64,000 nt of DNA, taken from Globisporangium splendens (lineage: Eukaryota; Oomycota; Peronosporomycetes; Pythiales; Pythiaceae). The position numbers and the translations under genes are program-made. The stretch is taken from contig VFIW01000005.1 of NCBI GenBank assembly GCA_006386115.1, forward strand, positions 682,001-746,000, written 5' to 3'. The notes beneath the pieces are model-generated. The model saw nothing but the letters and a program-made list of their open reading frames with translations. It ran no database searches and was not told the origin of the DNA. Positions 1 to 10,212 of the stretch are shown here, in pieces. How positions within the stretch are numbered: the first letter of the stretch is position 1; every line of letters starts with the position of its first letter.

Positions 1-306
1 AAGAGGTGAGCACTCTTTTTGACAACTCTGTTAAAAGACGAATAATAGAGCTTTTATTATGTGATGATTCTATTTGACAAATCACGCAAGTTATGCATTT
101 ACGATTTGGCAACACAAAATACGGTCTCCACGACTCACTTTATGGGACATTCATATTTAAAGTTATCGTCTTGCACTTCTACTCTTCAGTCTTTTGTAAT
201 GTATTGCTCTACCTAGCAAATATTCCAGTAAGCCACCTACAATGACCAAAAACTCCTGTCTCTTCATGGTGCACATCTATTTCTCTCTCCCTGTCTGCAT
301 GAGCAG
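1..306. other. AT-rich leader, probably intron of the first gene
   Basis: No convincing coding frame lies here. The first bases (AAGAGGTGAGC) read like an exon end followed by a GTGAG splice donor. A pyrimidine-rich run at about 280-306 ending in CAG could be the matching acceptor. I infer that the window opens inside an intron of the VPS16/VIPAS39-like gene, but intergenic sequence is equally possible. Confidence 0.3.
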
Positions 307-1219
307 CACACAATAAGGAAACAAGGAGGCAATGGGCAACGTGTGGAGCATTTTCCAGAACGACGAGCAGCTTTCAACAAGAGCACATACCTGAGCTACG
401 CAGGTGCGTGCGCGGGCGAGAGTAGCCACCTCCACGATGGTGGGTACTCGAGCAAGCTCGCGTTCTACCAGGCGATGAAGCAAGCCGTATCGAGGATGCA
501 GTTCGCCAAAGAGTCTGCCTCAAAGACGGCGAACCGTGATGGCGACATGGAAGAAGGCGATCAGACCCACATCAACTTTATGCTCACGCACTGGCCACGC
601 GAGATGGACGCCGTGTACGACCACAACGAGGACTTCCCATTCACGGTTCCGATCCACAGTGAGCTTACAATGAACCAAATAACGGAGTCCGAGTCGCTGG
701 TGTTGGAGAGCTTCCTTACTCAAGTGACGACCCACGAGGAAGCGGTGTTAAAGGGACTGAGTGAAAACAAACTGAGCTCGTCAGAAGCCATTCATAACGC
801 AGTCAAGGAGCTGGGAGAGAGGATACAAGGGCGTCGTCGGAAGCTCGCTCATCGAGACGTTGAGCAAGCTCTTCGCGCTGTATTCGACGCGCGCGACAGC
901 TCTCATTAGGTCCGTAGACCTCGCGGAAGAGTTCGAAGTGCATCCGCGACTGTTCTCCTGGACGCTGCTCAAGGTGCTGGCGCAGACCGAGCAGTGGCAG
1001 GCGTTGCTCATCATCACGGCGGCTGCGCGCCCGGCGATCGGCTCCATCCCCGTCGTTGAGCTACTGCTCGACGAGGACCACGCTGATCTGGCACAGGACC
1101 TGCTCGCGCTCATCGACGCCCCGGAGGAGCGCCTCGAGATCATGGTGCTGATCGCCAAGCACCACACCAGCGGCGGTGGCAGCAGTGACAGGGAAACCAC
1201 TACGCCTGTGACGCCTTGA
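307..1219 (+). CDS. VPS16 C-terminal/VIPAS39-like trafficking protein, 3' part, frame broken
   Basis: Two overlapping open frames make up the end of a helical protein. The upstream frame runs to about 830 and the downstream frame from about 831 to a TGA at 1217-1219. The downstream part (SWTLLKVLAQTEQWQALL, then a run of short amphipathic helices) resembles the alpha-solenoid C-terminus of VPS16 and its relative VIPAS39/SPE-39, which work with VPS33 proteins in endosome and lysosome fusion. The two frames join smoothly if one base of the GGG at 829-831 is ignored, so a one-base insertion or a sequencing error is the simplest reading. No GT-AG intron of reasonable size was found between them. 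The 5' exon boundary is uncertain and the gene probably starts before the window. The family call rests on fold-like pattern, not on a diagnostic motif. Confidence 0.42.
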
Positions 1220-1847
1220 ATGTCAGCATAGCGACCACGCCATGTGGACACATCATTGGACTCGCACAGGATAGATGCAATCTGCATTGCGTGGTGACGG
1301 TCTTCATTCATGTCGAGTAATTCTTAATGCAGTATACATGTACTCAATTTTCATCACGCTCGAGTTCGCAAGCAATTATGAAGGGCAAAATCAGTAGACT
1401 ACTGAATTATGACAACAGCGTGTATTCATTCCGTCGTGATATGACGACGCCTTCAACATCAATTTCCGCAGGCTGCACCTCTTGAAGTTGCGGAACGTAA
1501 TTACGAACAGGAGTGCTTTTTACGAAGCCGTTTTCCTTGCATTTCAGTACTTCATCGTTGTAATACCTCCATAACTCTATTCATCCATAAGAATGTAGAG
1601 AAGCTCATCCAGGAAGAGTGCGTTCTATAAATTGATATAGTGTAATATATGTAGACATGCATAAGTTGTGTAATCCAGAGGCATACCTCCAAATTGCATC
1701 ACGAAGCACATTTCCGACACACACTCTTGCTCTTGAGCTGCTCATTTGCATTGCGCGCTGCTACCGTGCAGCAGCATCACAATTGGATCGCGCGTCACCC
1801 TCCCTGCTGCCGTCTCCTCCTCACCTGATCCCTCCCTTCGGCCTCTC
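1220..1847. other. Intergenic region upstream of OGDH
   Basis: This is AT-rich between the two genes, with short unsupported open frames only. The last 110 bases are pyrimidine-rich and contain an initiator-like site annotated separately, as expected for the promoter and 5' leader of the downstream gene. Confidence 0.6.
1740..1755 (+). promoter_or_regulatory. Oomycete initiator-like element
   Basis: The sequence GCTCATTTGCATTGCG resembles the oomycete initiator core (GCTCATT followed by a pyrimidine-rich stretch and CA(A/T)TTT). It sits about 95 bases upstream of the OGDH start codon, a normal distance for a transcription start. The assignment is by consensus resemblance only. Confidence 0.4.
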
Positions 1848-4631
1848 ATGCTGCGTCTCCAGGGCTCCGTTGCGCGCGCCGTTGTGCAGAGCGCGTCGCG
1901 TCATGTCAGCGCGTCATCGCTCCCGCGAAGCGCAGTGGTCGGCGCCATGCAGCGCGCTTCGTTCGCGTCGGCGTCGTCGCTGGAATCGCTCGCTGTGCGC
2001 TCGATGGTGTCGGCGTTCCGCCAGTACGGTCACCTTGAGGCTGACCTGGATCCATTGAAATTGCAGCCCAAGCAGCAGGTCGCGGATCTGCAACCTGCGA
2101 ATTTCCAGGCGCTTTTCGACCGCGATGTGGCATCGGTCGCCAACAGCGAGTTTGTTGGTCCTGCGAGTGTCGCGAACGGCAAGCAGCTCTATGACCACTT
2201 GCGTGAAGCGTACTGTGGGAAGATGGGCTTTGAGTTCCAGCATGTGACTTCCCCAGAAGAGAAGGCGTGGCTCGCGCAGTGCGTCGAGTCGCTCGACCAG
2301 AAGTTCCCCGTGCTGCCGTCAGACTTGCGCAATGCGTACACGAGCATGCTCATGGCCGACGTGTTTGAGACGTTTATGGCTAAGAAGTTCTCGTCGTTCA
2401 AGCGATACTCCGGTGAAGGCGCTGAGGCCATGCTGCCGGCAGTGAACACGGTGCTGAACGCGGCTGCCGTCGCGGGCATCTCGGACGTGGTCATCGGTAT
2501 GCCCCACCGTGGTCGCTTGGCGCTCTTGGTGTCGCTCTTGGACTACCCTGCGCACAAGTTGTTCTACAAGGTGCAGGGCAACTCGGAGTTCCCACCCGAG
2601 TTCCGTGGTGTCGATGATGTGACGTCCCACATCGCTCAGTCTGTCGACAAGCGCTATGGCGACAAGCAAGTGCATGTGTCGCTGCTGCACAACCCATCGC
2701 ATTTGGAGATCATCAACCCTGTGACGACGGGTAAAGTGCGCGCCAAGAACGATGCCGGCGCGAACGCGATGGCGTTCATGCTGCACGGTGACGCGGCGTT
2801 CTCGGGCCAAGGCTGTGTCCCAGAAGGTCTCTCGCTCTCGCAATTGCCAGGTTTCAAGACCGACGGGTCCGTGCACTTGATCGTGAACAACCAGGTCGGC
2901 TTCACGACGACGTTCAAGGACGGTCGCTCGACGCGCTACGCGTCGGACATCGCCAAGGGCATTGAGGCGCCTGTGATCCACGTCAACGGCGAGTCCGTGC
3001 CCCACGTGATCCAGGCCGCTCGTCTCGCCGTCGAGTACCGCAACAAGTTCAAGAAGGACATTGTGATTGATATGATCGGGTACCGTCGCCACGGCCACAA
3101 CGAAGTTGACGAACCGCGCTTCACGCAGCCGAAGATGTACGAAGCTGTGGGCAACGCCGGTCGTTTCCCAATCAAGTACAGCCAAGAACTGCAGACCACG
3201 GGGCTCGTGACCGAGGAAGGGGTGCGCAAATTGGCTGAGAGGGTCAATGCGCACTTGGAAAAAGAGCTACAACTCGTCTCGGAGGGCTACACGCCGACGG
3301 AAATCGATGCGTTCAAGGGCAAGTGGGCATCGATGGGTCAACCGCGCGTTGAGGATCTGTACACGAACCCGTCAACAGGTGTGGCGTTGAGCGAGCTCGT
3401 CGATGTCGGTCTCGAATCCGTCAACTTGCCTGCTCGGATCCAAGCCCATGACCGACTGCAACGTACGCACGTCGAGTCGAGAAAGAAAATGCTGACCAAA
3501 GCGACGCCAGAAGATGTGCGCGTGGACTGGGCGACGGCCGAAGCCATGGCGTTCGGCAGCTTGCTGCGTGACGGCCACTCGGTGCGTTTGGCTGGCCAGG
3601 ATTGCCGCCGCGGTACGTTCAGCCAACGTCATGCCGCGTTCACGGATCAGGCGACCGAGGAGATGTACTTCCCGTTCCATCACCTGCCAAACTCCAAGGG
3701 ACGATTCCAGGTGATCAACAGTAACTTGTCCGAGCTTGCGGTCATGGCATTTGAATACGGCTACTCGTGGGAAGACCCGCGTAACCTGGTGCTCTGGGAA
3801 GCCCAATTCGGCGATTTCTTCAACGGCGCGCAGATCGTGATCGACCAGTTCCTGGCGTGTGCCGAGTCCAAGTGGATGCGTCAGTCGGGTTTGATGCTGT
3901 TGTTGCCGCACGGCTACGATGGCGCCGGTCCAGACCACTCGAGTGGACGTGTCGAACGCTTCTTGCAGCTTGTCGATACCCCTGCGCTTGGACCATCATA
4001 CACAAAGAAAACTCTTGCCGACTGGAAGGAGTACGAGCACGACACGAACGTGATCGTCGTGAACCCGACGACGCCTGCCAACTATTTCCACTTGCTGCGC
4101 CGCCAGCAGCAGCGCGCGTTCCGCAAACCTGTCGTTGTGATGGCGCCAAAGACGCTGCTCCGATTGCCAGAGGCGACGTCGTCGCTTGAAGCCATGGGAC
4201 CAAACACGAGCTTCCAGCCTGTGATCGGCGACGCCAGCATCGCCAACGTGTCGGACGTGAAGAAGGTGTACTTTTGCTCGGGCAAGTTCTACTACGATCT
4301 CGTCAAAGAACGCCAGGCGCGCAGTGACAAACCTGAGGAGATCGCGATCATCCGTCTCGAAGAGCTCGCACCGTTCCCATTCCAGCAAGTCGCCGAGGAG
4401 ATGGCCAAGTACGACAACGTGAAGAAGGTCGTGTACGTGCAAGAAGAGCCGTTGAACCAGGGTGCGTGGACGTACGCCAAGGCACACTTGGAGAAGGTGA
4501 TCAGCAAGAAGTTGCCGCTCGAGTTCATCGGTCGCGAGAGCCTCGCAGCCTCAGCCGTCGGACTCTCGAAGCGCAACAAGGAGCAAACACAGGAGATCTT
4601 CGCCAAGGCGTTTGGTGCAGCACGACAATAA
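1848..4631 (+). CDS. 2-oxoglutarate dehydrogenase E1 component, mitochondrial
   Basis: A single uninterrupted exon encodes 927 residues. E1 is the thiamine-diphosphate subunit of the 2-oxoglutarate dehydrogenase complex; it decarboxylates 2-oxoglutarate and passes the succinyl group to E2 in the TCA cycle. The N-terminus (MLRLQGSVARAVVQSASRHV) is rich in Arg, Ala and Ser without acidic residues, as in a mitochondrial presequence. Family signatures include GMPHRGRLALLVSLL near residue 217, GDAAFSGQG near 315 and the following VNNQVGFTT, with a complete C-terminal transketolase-like part ending near the tail. Length is slightly below the roughly 1,000 residues of animal E1. The ATG at 1848 was chosen because the presequence starts there; the frame is open further upstream but without a better ATG. 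The gene converges on the minus-strand gene that ends 61 bases away. Confidence 0.96.
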   Translation: MLRLQGSVARAVVQSASRHVSASSLPRSAVVGAMQRASFASASSLESLAVRSMVSAFRQYGHLEADLDPLKLQPKQQVADLQPANFQALFDRDVASVANSEFVGPASVANGKQLYDHLREAYCGKMGFEFQHVTSPEEKAWLAQCVESLDQKFPVLPSDLRNAYTSMLMADVFETFMAKKFSSFKRYSGEGAEAMLPAVNTVLNAAAVAGISDVVIGMPHRGRLALLVSLLDYPAHKLFYKVQGNSEFPPEFRGVDDVTSHIAQSVDKRYGDKQVHVSLLHNPSHLEIINPVTTGKVRAKNDAGANAMAFMLHGDAAFSGQGCVPEGLSLSQLPGFKTDGSVHLIVNNQVGFTTTFKDGRSTRYASDIAKGIEAPVIHVNGESVPHVIQAARLAVEYRNKFKKDIVIDMIGYRRHGHNEVDEPRFTQPKMYEAVGNAGRFPIKYSQELQTTGLVTEEGVRKLAERVNAHLEKELQLVSEGYTPTEIDAFKGKWASMGQPRVEDLYTNPSTGVALSELVDVGLESVNLPARIQAHDRLQRTHVESRKKMLTKATPEDVRVDWATAEAMAFGSLLRDGHSVRLAGQDCRRGTFSQRHAAFTDQATEEMYFPFHHLPNSKGRFQVINSNLSELAVMAFEYGYSWEDPRNLVLWEAQFGDFFNGAQIVIDQFLACAESKWMRQSGLMLLLPHGYDGAGPDHSSGRVERFLQLVDTPALGPSYTKKTLADWKEYEHDTNVIVVNPTTPANYFHLLRRQQQRAFRKPVVVMAPKTLLRLPEATSSLEAMGPNTSFQPVIGDASIANVSDVKKVYFCSGKFYYDLVKERQARSDKPEEIAIIRLEELAPFPFQQVAEEMAKYDNVKKVVYVQEEPLNQGAWTYAKAHLEKVISKKLPLEFIGRESLAASAVGLSKRNKEQTQEIFAKAFGAARQ

Positions 4632-4692
4632 ACGTAAGTAGCAGTAGTACAAAATGCATGTAGATGGGACTCACTTTTTCGTACTCTGGTCG

Positions 4693-5370
4693 TCATGCCG
4701 AGCACGTATCTAGAAAATCGAGAATCACATCCCGTTCTTCTGTGTTGTCTTCTTCTGCTTCGTTGTCATCGCCGTCCGCGCTCATTGCTCTGTCTTGCAT
4801 CAGCGCTTCCCTCTTTCGTTGCTGTGGAAATATTACGTGGTCGCGCTGCATTTTCTCGGCGAGAACGAGCGCCAACGACCACTTTTGCAGCTCGATGCAC
4901 TTGACAAACAAGCGCCACTCGACGGAAGCGTCCTCAGGAGCTGCTGCAAATGAAGATTCGGCAATGTAGCGAACAAGTGGATACTCGGGCGGGATCGTAG
5001 CCACTAGCTCTACGATGTCGGAGGCAACGATGCAAGTCTGTCTTGAGCTTGGCTCTTCACTATGCGGCGTGACGCTGACTACTGACCTTGCATCCGTCTG
5101 GGCATTAACGAATTTACTCGCAGAAGTCCTTTCGCCTTCATCTTGCTCTTGATGAGATGCTGCTGGTGTTTCTTCTTGTGGCGCTGACGTTGTCATCGAT
5201 CCCGCGAGCTGCATAAGCGAATGTCTCGACATGTCAATTTGTTCTCCCTGGCGCTGCTTCTCCTTGTTGCTCACCACATCCAAAGTCGTTGACGACGGAT
5301 CTGAGACGCTGTGTTTCTTCGTCTTGTCGCCAGGAACGCGTGTGAAATCGTTCTCGTCAAGCGCTTCCAT
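4693..5370 (-). CDS. Uncharacterised acidic protein with helical C-terminal domain
   Basis: This frame encodes 225 residues that I do not recognise. The first 120 residues are Ser, Thr, Glu and Gln-rich and likely disordered. Residues about 125-185 form a compact helical segment (for example WRLFVKCIELQKWSLALVL), and the tail is acidic. A second open frame on the same strand at 5271-5540 starts with its own ATG, holds a short polyglutamine run and overlaps this one in a different phase. The true 5' end may therefore be upstream, joined by an unrecognised intron or broken by an indel. The helical segment has a tethering or solenoid look but no signature, so no function is assigned. Confidence 0.6.
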   Translation of the reverse strand: MEALDENDFTRVPGDKTKKHSVSDPSSTTLDVVSNKEKQRQGEQIDMSRHSLMQLAGSMTTSAPQEETPAASHQEQDEGERTSASKFVNAQTDARSVVSVTPHSEEPSSRQTCIVASDIVELVATIPPEYPLVRYIAESSFAAAPEDASVEWRLFVKCIELQKWSLALVLAEKMQRDHVIFPQQRKREALMQDRAMSADGDDNEAEEDNTEERDVILDFLDTCSA

Positions 5371-5812
5371 ACCGGTCGATTCGTGCGCAACGCAAGTTGT
5401 TGTTGCTGCTGAGAAGCTACGCTGATGGACGACACAGACTGTTGATCGAAAAACGTTCCAGGATCGCTGCTGGTCATCGTCGGAATTGCCGTCGTCGACG
5501 CTGCCGATGCCTGCGCAGCATGCCGACCCATTGCATCCATTCTAGATCGGGAAGGCGCTAGTTCACGTTGCTAAGAAATACGATACCCTTCCTGCTTTTA
5601 CTACTGCGCTCACAGACGATATGCGAGCTGCTTTTCCACAACATGCGGATCAGATAATGCACCAAAAATACATCGAATCCTGGTACTTGTGCATGCTTTT
5701 TTCTCGTTGCAATATATTCATACACACATATACATACGTATGCATCGATGATGTCCTACGTACCGCTACATGCAAGTCGTGGTCGTTGTCCTTGTCTGCA
5801 ATTTACCATCAC
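5371..5812. other. Gap upstream of the uncharacterised gene
   Basis: The lower half contains an open frame (5540 down to 5271, minus strand, starting MDAMGRHAAQASAAS, with a QQQQQ run) that could be the N-terminus of the 4693-5370 gene in another phase. The rest, about 5541-5812, is AT-rich with no gene seen and would hold the promoter of that gene and the 3' flank of MEMO1. Confidence 0.4.
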
Positions 5813-7435
5813 TCAAGGGTTCTGGTAGATAATCGCCGACGCGTAGCTCACCGAGGAATCGCTGTGATGCTTACATGCGCTGCTTTGCGCGTACTGCACG
5901 AATTTCAGTGTGCACTGGAGCGTATCGCACGCGCGGATCGTGTGCAGCAGCAGCGAAATCGGGTGGCGGCCACAGATCGTGTTCTTGGTTTTCTCCAAGT
6001 ACGCAATAAAGCCCGGCGCATCCAGGTGCTCAATCAGCTTTTACAGCGTAAACACAGGCACACAAGCATTAGTTCACGCATGCTTGTACATACATACGCA
6101 TATGCACCATTTTCAAAAGGGTTTGTCCGTACTTGCATGCCTTCGTGATCCAGATATTTGATGTATTCATGAATCTCGCCGTAGGTCGAATCGTGCGGCT
6201 GGTAGCGGAATCTAGACAGATGCACCAGCAAAGAGCATCAGTACACCATGCAGCCTAGCTGAAGAAGCTCACAGTCAGGGACAAACCTCGATCCCCAGTG
6301 GCAAAAATCGGAGCTGATGACAAACAAGTTTTCTTCGTTCGCTAGATACGGCGCCAGGATCCTACAATAGTGCCGAGATATCGAGTAAATGAAGAGGTTT
6401 GCTTTCCAGTATGCTGGACGACAGTGTTGGGATTATGGATGAATGACGTGAATGCTTCAATACTTACTTGCCGTATTCGACATCCATTTTGGCTTTCGTG
6501 TCACCCACAAGGATCGGGACTGCCGTAAACTTGCGTCCATTCATGACCTATGGCATGGAATTGCATCACACACACGACCCGCCGTATAATAAACATAGAG
6601 AGAGTTAATGCACTGCATGTTCAAATACCTTGACGATGAATGGGAGATGCATCTCGATGCTGTGCTCGTCTTCATCCACATCGAGCGACATGTTGACAAA
6701 CTTGCCCTGCAAGAAGCAAAAGAGCCAACAGCACACCAAATAAATAAATGTACACGCACAAGATAGACACAAGAACGGCCCAAAAGCAGTACGCACAGTG
6801 TCAATGAGCTGCTCGTTGATGGCATGATCAATCTCAATGTTGCCCAACGGGGTCTCGTACTCGACTGCAGTCGACACCGCACACCCACTGTTCACACCAA
6901 GAGTGCACGAAACGCAATGCTAGCGTCATTACCATAGATGAGCCAGTAAGACAAACGACACAAAGTTACAGATCTTTGCTCACCGAAGGTAGAAGTGGTG
7001 CGATGGTCCCAGAATAAAGACACGCTTCACATGCTCGAGACCTTGCAAGTGGTGATACGCATGCGCTGCCGTCAGCCCCGAGTAGCTGCGCACAGTGCAC
7101 AAATACCGAACATGCAATGCCATGTGAGTTATCATTGTTGCTGCTTTGCACAAACCATACTTCAACCTGCGCTCGACACACAAAATACGCACCGGAAGCC
7201 CGCATGCGGTGCGATGATCGCTCGGATCGTCTGGTGCTGACCGTACTCATTCGTCTCAGACGCTGTCTGCAACCATTCTACATACACACAAAATCCTGTC
7301 CTTAGCTTCAAAAGGAAACATGCCGAAGCTTGGCTTGCGGCACAAGATCTTCAACGTGCCCGTCAACTGCGTGTCGAGCTCCTGCTCTTCGTGCGAGTAC
7401 CACGAGCCCGCGTGCGTGGCCTGGCGAACGCGCAT
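5813..7435 (-). CDS. MEMO1: MEMO1 family protein, nine exons
   Basis: Nine exons join in frame to 296 residues, matching the 297 of human MEMO1. From 5' to 3' they are 7360-7435, 7193-7277, 6984-7085, 6797-6887, 6629-6706, 6468-6547, 6287-6361, 6133-6211 and 5813-6037. Family blocks appear in order: [62 protein letters not shown] and YAQSS. The conserved His, Asp and Cys positions of the metal-binding pocket are present. MEMO proteins adopt a dioxygenase-like fold and have been linked to cell motility and redox or metal handling; the role in oomycetes is unknown. Intron 1 (7278-7359) fits only as GC-AG, keeping phase and giving QLTEWLQ where the family has QLEGWL. The other introns are GT-AG and 75-107 bases long. 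Confidence 0.93.
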
Positions 7436-7644
7436 GGCTCCTGTCTTCAGCGTGAGTGAATGTGTTGCTCACGAATGTGCACGCAGCAGCGCTTCGGCAA
7501 TGCGCGTATCTGCCCGCGTTCTTCTTTATTTGTGTTCTCTTGTGGACAACAGACATAAGAAACGCAGTCGGTGACGAATAACGAGTTCAACATTGGACGG
7601 TGATTGCCACCGAATCAGATCGTGGCAATAGTGAAGATACAAAT

Positions 7645-7680
7645 CGAGCTGAGCCAGACAAGCCGGCTTGGCTCGGCTCG
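7645..7680. repeat. Imperfect hairpin
   Basis: CGAGCTGAGCCA at 7645-7656 is complementary, with one mismatch, to TGGCTCGGCTCG at 7669-7680, leaving a 12-base loop. It lies in non-coding sequence. A structural role is not established. Confidence 0.4.
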
Positions 7681-8746
7681 AAAGCTTCATTCTGGATGCT
7701 CGTAAGTTGATGTACAGTGCCACTGTGCAGTCAAGAGAGACGAACATGGGAAAAAAAAAAGAAGCTAGAGTGATATGAGTCCAAGCTCCAAAAATTAAAG
7801 AACCAAAAGAGCCTCATGTCAATTCCCTTTTGCCACTCATTGTCAAACCAGTTCCATCTTAATTCTCTGTATCAATCCCATTCCTTTCGTCCCATGAGCT
7901 GAAACATTAGTAAACTTTGCTCAAAGCTCGCAAATGCTGACGCGACGTTGGCTTCTTTCTTTGCCAGCCGCATGTATGCGATGGATATCGTGCCAACTGT
8001 TTTGCGTTGCGTGTGTGCGGATCGCACTGCGGCAGCTGGCCGTAGACTCCTTGTCTGCGTTAAAACTGTTGGAACGCTTTCTGGATTATCCTTTACAAGC
8101 CAGACGGTTGAGACGGTCTCTTGGAGCCCAAAAGAGTCAGTACGGTGAGAACCAAAATGCTTGCCAAAAGAGCTATGCGCAGTCCAAACATGGCAGCCAA
8201 ACTCATGCATGAGGATCCGTTTTGGTTCTCGCAGGAGCTGCAGAAAATGAAACACCATGCGGAACAGGATATGACGCCCTTCACGGTTGGCAGCGGAATC
8301 ATCCATGAGAGACAACTGTGGGATGTCACACTGCGATGGGAGCGTACCCACTTTGTTCTCCACCTGTTTAACCAAATAAAGTTGCGAGAACCCATCAGCA
8401 ACAAGCTGATCAACGCACCATGGTTTCTTTCCATCACACTGTCCCATACAATATCACCGTACAATATGGTTGACGATCGCGAAGAGCTCCGGTCGTCGAG
8501 CTCTCTGCTAGGTGGGGAAGGGTTGCTTTTGACGTTACCTAATAAACCCAGCGACTCTGCGTTCCAACGATGACATTCGTGGCTGCGGATGCCACTCGTG
8601 TTGCCCCGTGTGAGTGTAGGTAGAGAGAGGTGGCTTGACCAGTCACGCCTCGCAATCCGCTACATATGACGCGATTCGAATATTGTTTGTCCTGCCTCCT
8701 CTCCCGCTGCCGTTGTCGCAGCGCATTGCCATTTTTGCTCCAAAGT

Positions 8747-8763
8747 GCTCATTTCTCCATTTT
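8747..8763 (+). promoter_or_regulatory. Oomycete initiator-like element
   Basis: GCTCATTTCTCCATTTT closely follows the oomycete initiator consensus, with one extra base in the spacer, and lies 56 bases upstream of the start codon of the PH-domain gene. This is the best such match I noticed in the window. Confidence 0.5.
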
Positions 8764-8819
8764 GCTGCGTCCCAACTTGGCAACGGAGCAGCTCCAGTCA
8801 ATTACCAACATCAGCCAGC

Positions 8820-9254
8820 ATGACGTGCTGCAAGAAGGACGACACCGTGGTCGCGCTCGACGGCTACGCGGCAGGTTACCTCATCAAGCGCGGCGAGCGC
8901 ATCAAGACCTGGAAGCGCCGGTACTTTGTGTTCCAGCACGGCTGCCTCAGCTACCGCAAGGACAGTCGCGACAAGTCGAAGACGCTGCGCTCGGATCTGG
9001 TGCTCAACGTGTCGTACTACGAAGGCAAGAAGCATGGACTCAGCGTGCGCCTCATGAGCGGACGTGAGTTGTATTTGTCGGCGCTGAACGAAGAGCAAGC
9101 CAGCATTTGGTTCGAAATCATGGAAGAGTTCCTGGTGCAGCAACGGAGGCAACGCGAGCTCGACTACGTCCACGGCAAGCGCAACAAGCAGATGGAGTCG
9201 ATCGAGGAGAGCGACTGCGACTACGACTCGGACCGCAACACGTTCACGATGTGA
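8820..9254 (+). CDS. Small PH-domain protein
   Basis: A single exon encodes 144 residues. Residues about 15-105 form a pleckstrin-homology domain: GYLIKRGERIKTWKRRYFVF gives the first strands with the basic loop that contacts phosphoinositides, and EQASIWFEIMEEFL is the C-terminal helix with its invariant Trp. The remainder is a basic then acidic tail (ESDCDYDSD). The protein is probably cytosolic and recruited to membranes; no catalytic domain is attached. The ATG at 8820 directly follows an initiator-like element, and the in-frame extension upstream has no good ATG. Confidence 0.88.
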   Translation: MTCCKKDDTVVALDGYAAGYLIKRGERIKTWKRRYFVFQHGCLSYRKDSRDKSKTLRSDLVLNVSYYEGKKHGLSVRLMSGRELYLSALNEEQASIWFEIMEEFLVQQRRQRELDYVHGKRNKQMESIEESDCDYDSDRNTFTM

Positions 9255-10212
9255 TCTGAGACTTTCCAGCTCAAGCCAAGAACTCCGCTTGAACTGTTGC
9301 GATAGGAATACATCGAGATGCACTCGCTAGCGAAGAGTGGAGGCGGAAGGAAGAAGCCAATGGAAGCTTTTTCCTCGTTCTCTCAAGTGGATAGAGCCAA
9401 GCTCATTGTACAATAGGTGATGATAGAAGTACATGCACGAACCCAAGACACAGCTTATTTACTTTGATATTTAACTTACGCACCCAAATTCATTTGCAAC
9501 CTTGACTGCATTCTTGGGACAGATCGCAGAGCATGTCTCTAGAGTTGTAGGTGGTCTGAAGATGGGCTCAAAATTTGGACCACCTAGAGACATGCTCTCT
9601 GAGTGCTTCCCACTCACAGGCATCAACGCGAACTCGTAGCCATCCATGGGAGCGCTGATGCCTTCTATTGCTGCACCACGCGCTATGCAAGGGTGTTGAC
9701 ACGTGACTTGTCGGCGTTTTTGCGTGTCGTCGATCGCGACGCTATCGCGTCATCTGCGTCTGCAAAACACTATTGAAGTTGCAGATGCCGATAAAGCGCA
9801 CAACCCTGCGCCTTTTCTTTGCCGATGCAAAGCATAACGTTGCACACATCATGCAGGAGCGCTGATCTCAAGTTTAGGTTTTGGTTGGTTGGGGCAACAT
9901 GTGCTGGAGAATACTCACGATCGCTTTGCTCAATCCCGAGATGCGAAAAGTGAGCTAAATTGCACCGTGCTCTCTGTAGCTACAGCGTGCCAACCTACTC
10001 TCGCAGCCGTGCAATGTCGCTGCTGTTACTCACATCATATGTGCAGCGTGGATAACACGGTGCGATGGGTTGCATGGCAAACGTGTTCATTGAGAGATAT
10101 GACTGTCTCGACGCTGATGCATCACCAGAAGCAAAAAGCTGCTCAGTCGACCAATAACGGACGGATACCGTGGAGAGAGGGAGGAACAAGTGCAACGCGA
10201 ATGGAAATCTAT
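9255..10212. other. Intergenic region
   Basis: This lies between the PH-domain gene and the 3' end of the MYND gene. It holds the inverted repeat listed at 9528-9598. Open frames here, such as the one starting at 9889, have no domain content and run into the antisense of the MYND gene; I see no gene. Confidence 0.6.
9528..9598. repeat. Near-perfect inverted repeat with a 7-base insertion in one arm
   Basis: The right arm (9578-9598) read on the minus strand is AGAGCATGTCTCTAGGTGGTC. The left arm (9528-9556) is identical except that AGTTGTA is inserted after the first 15 bases. The loop is 21 bases. The 21 matching pairs make this a strong hairpin in DNA or RNA. It may be a foldback element remnant or a structured non-coding transcript. 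Confidence 0.75.

Larger units (their letters stand above)
7436..8819. other. Gap with unresolved overlapping frames on both strands
   Basis: Between 7870 and 8575 there are open frames on both strands: minus 7872-8447 with 191 codons, minus 8093-8464 ending in a hydrophobic helix, and plus 8121-8573 with 150 codons. None matches a family I know, none has clear splice continuity, and they largely mirror one another, so at most one is real. The last 70 bases hold an initiator-like site for the PH-domain gene. Confidence 0.4.

Noticed and set aside
2319..3254. 311-codon minus-strand frame inside OGDH
   Set aside because: Arg/His-rich antisense shadow of a highly conserved coding exon.
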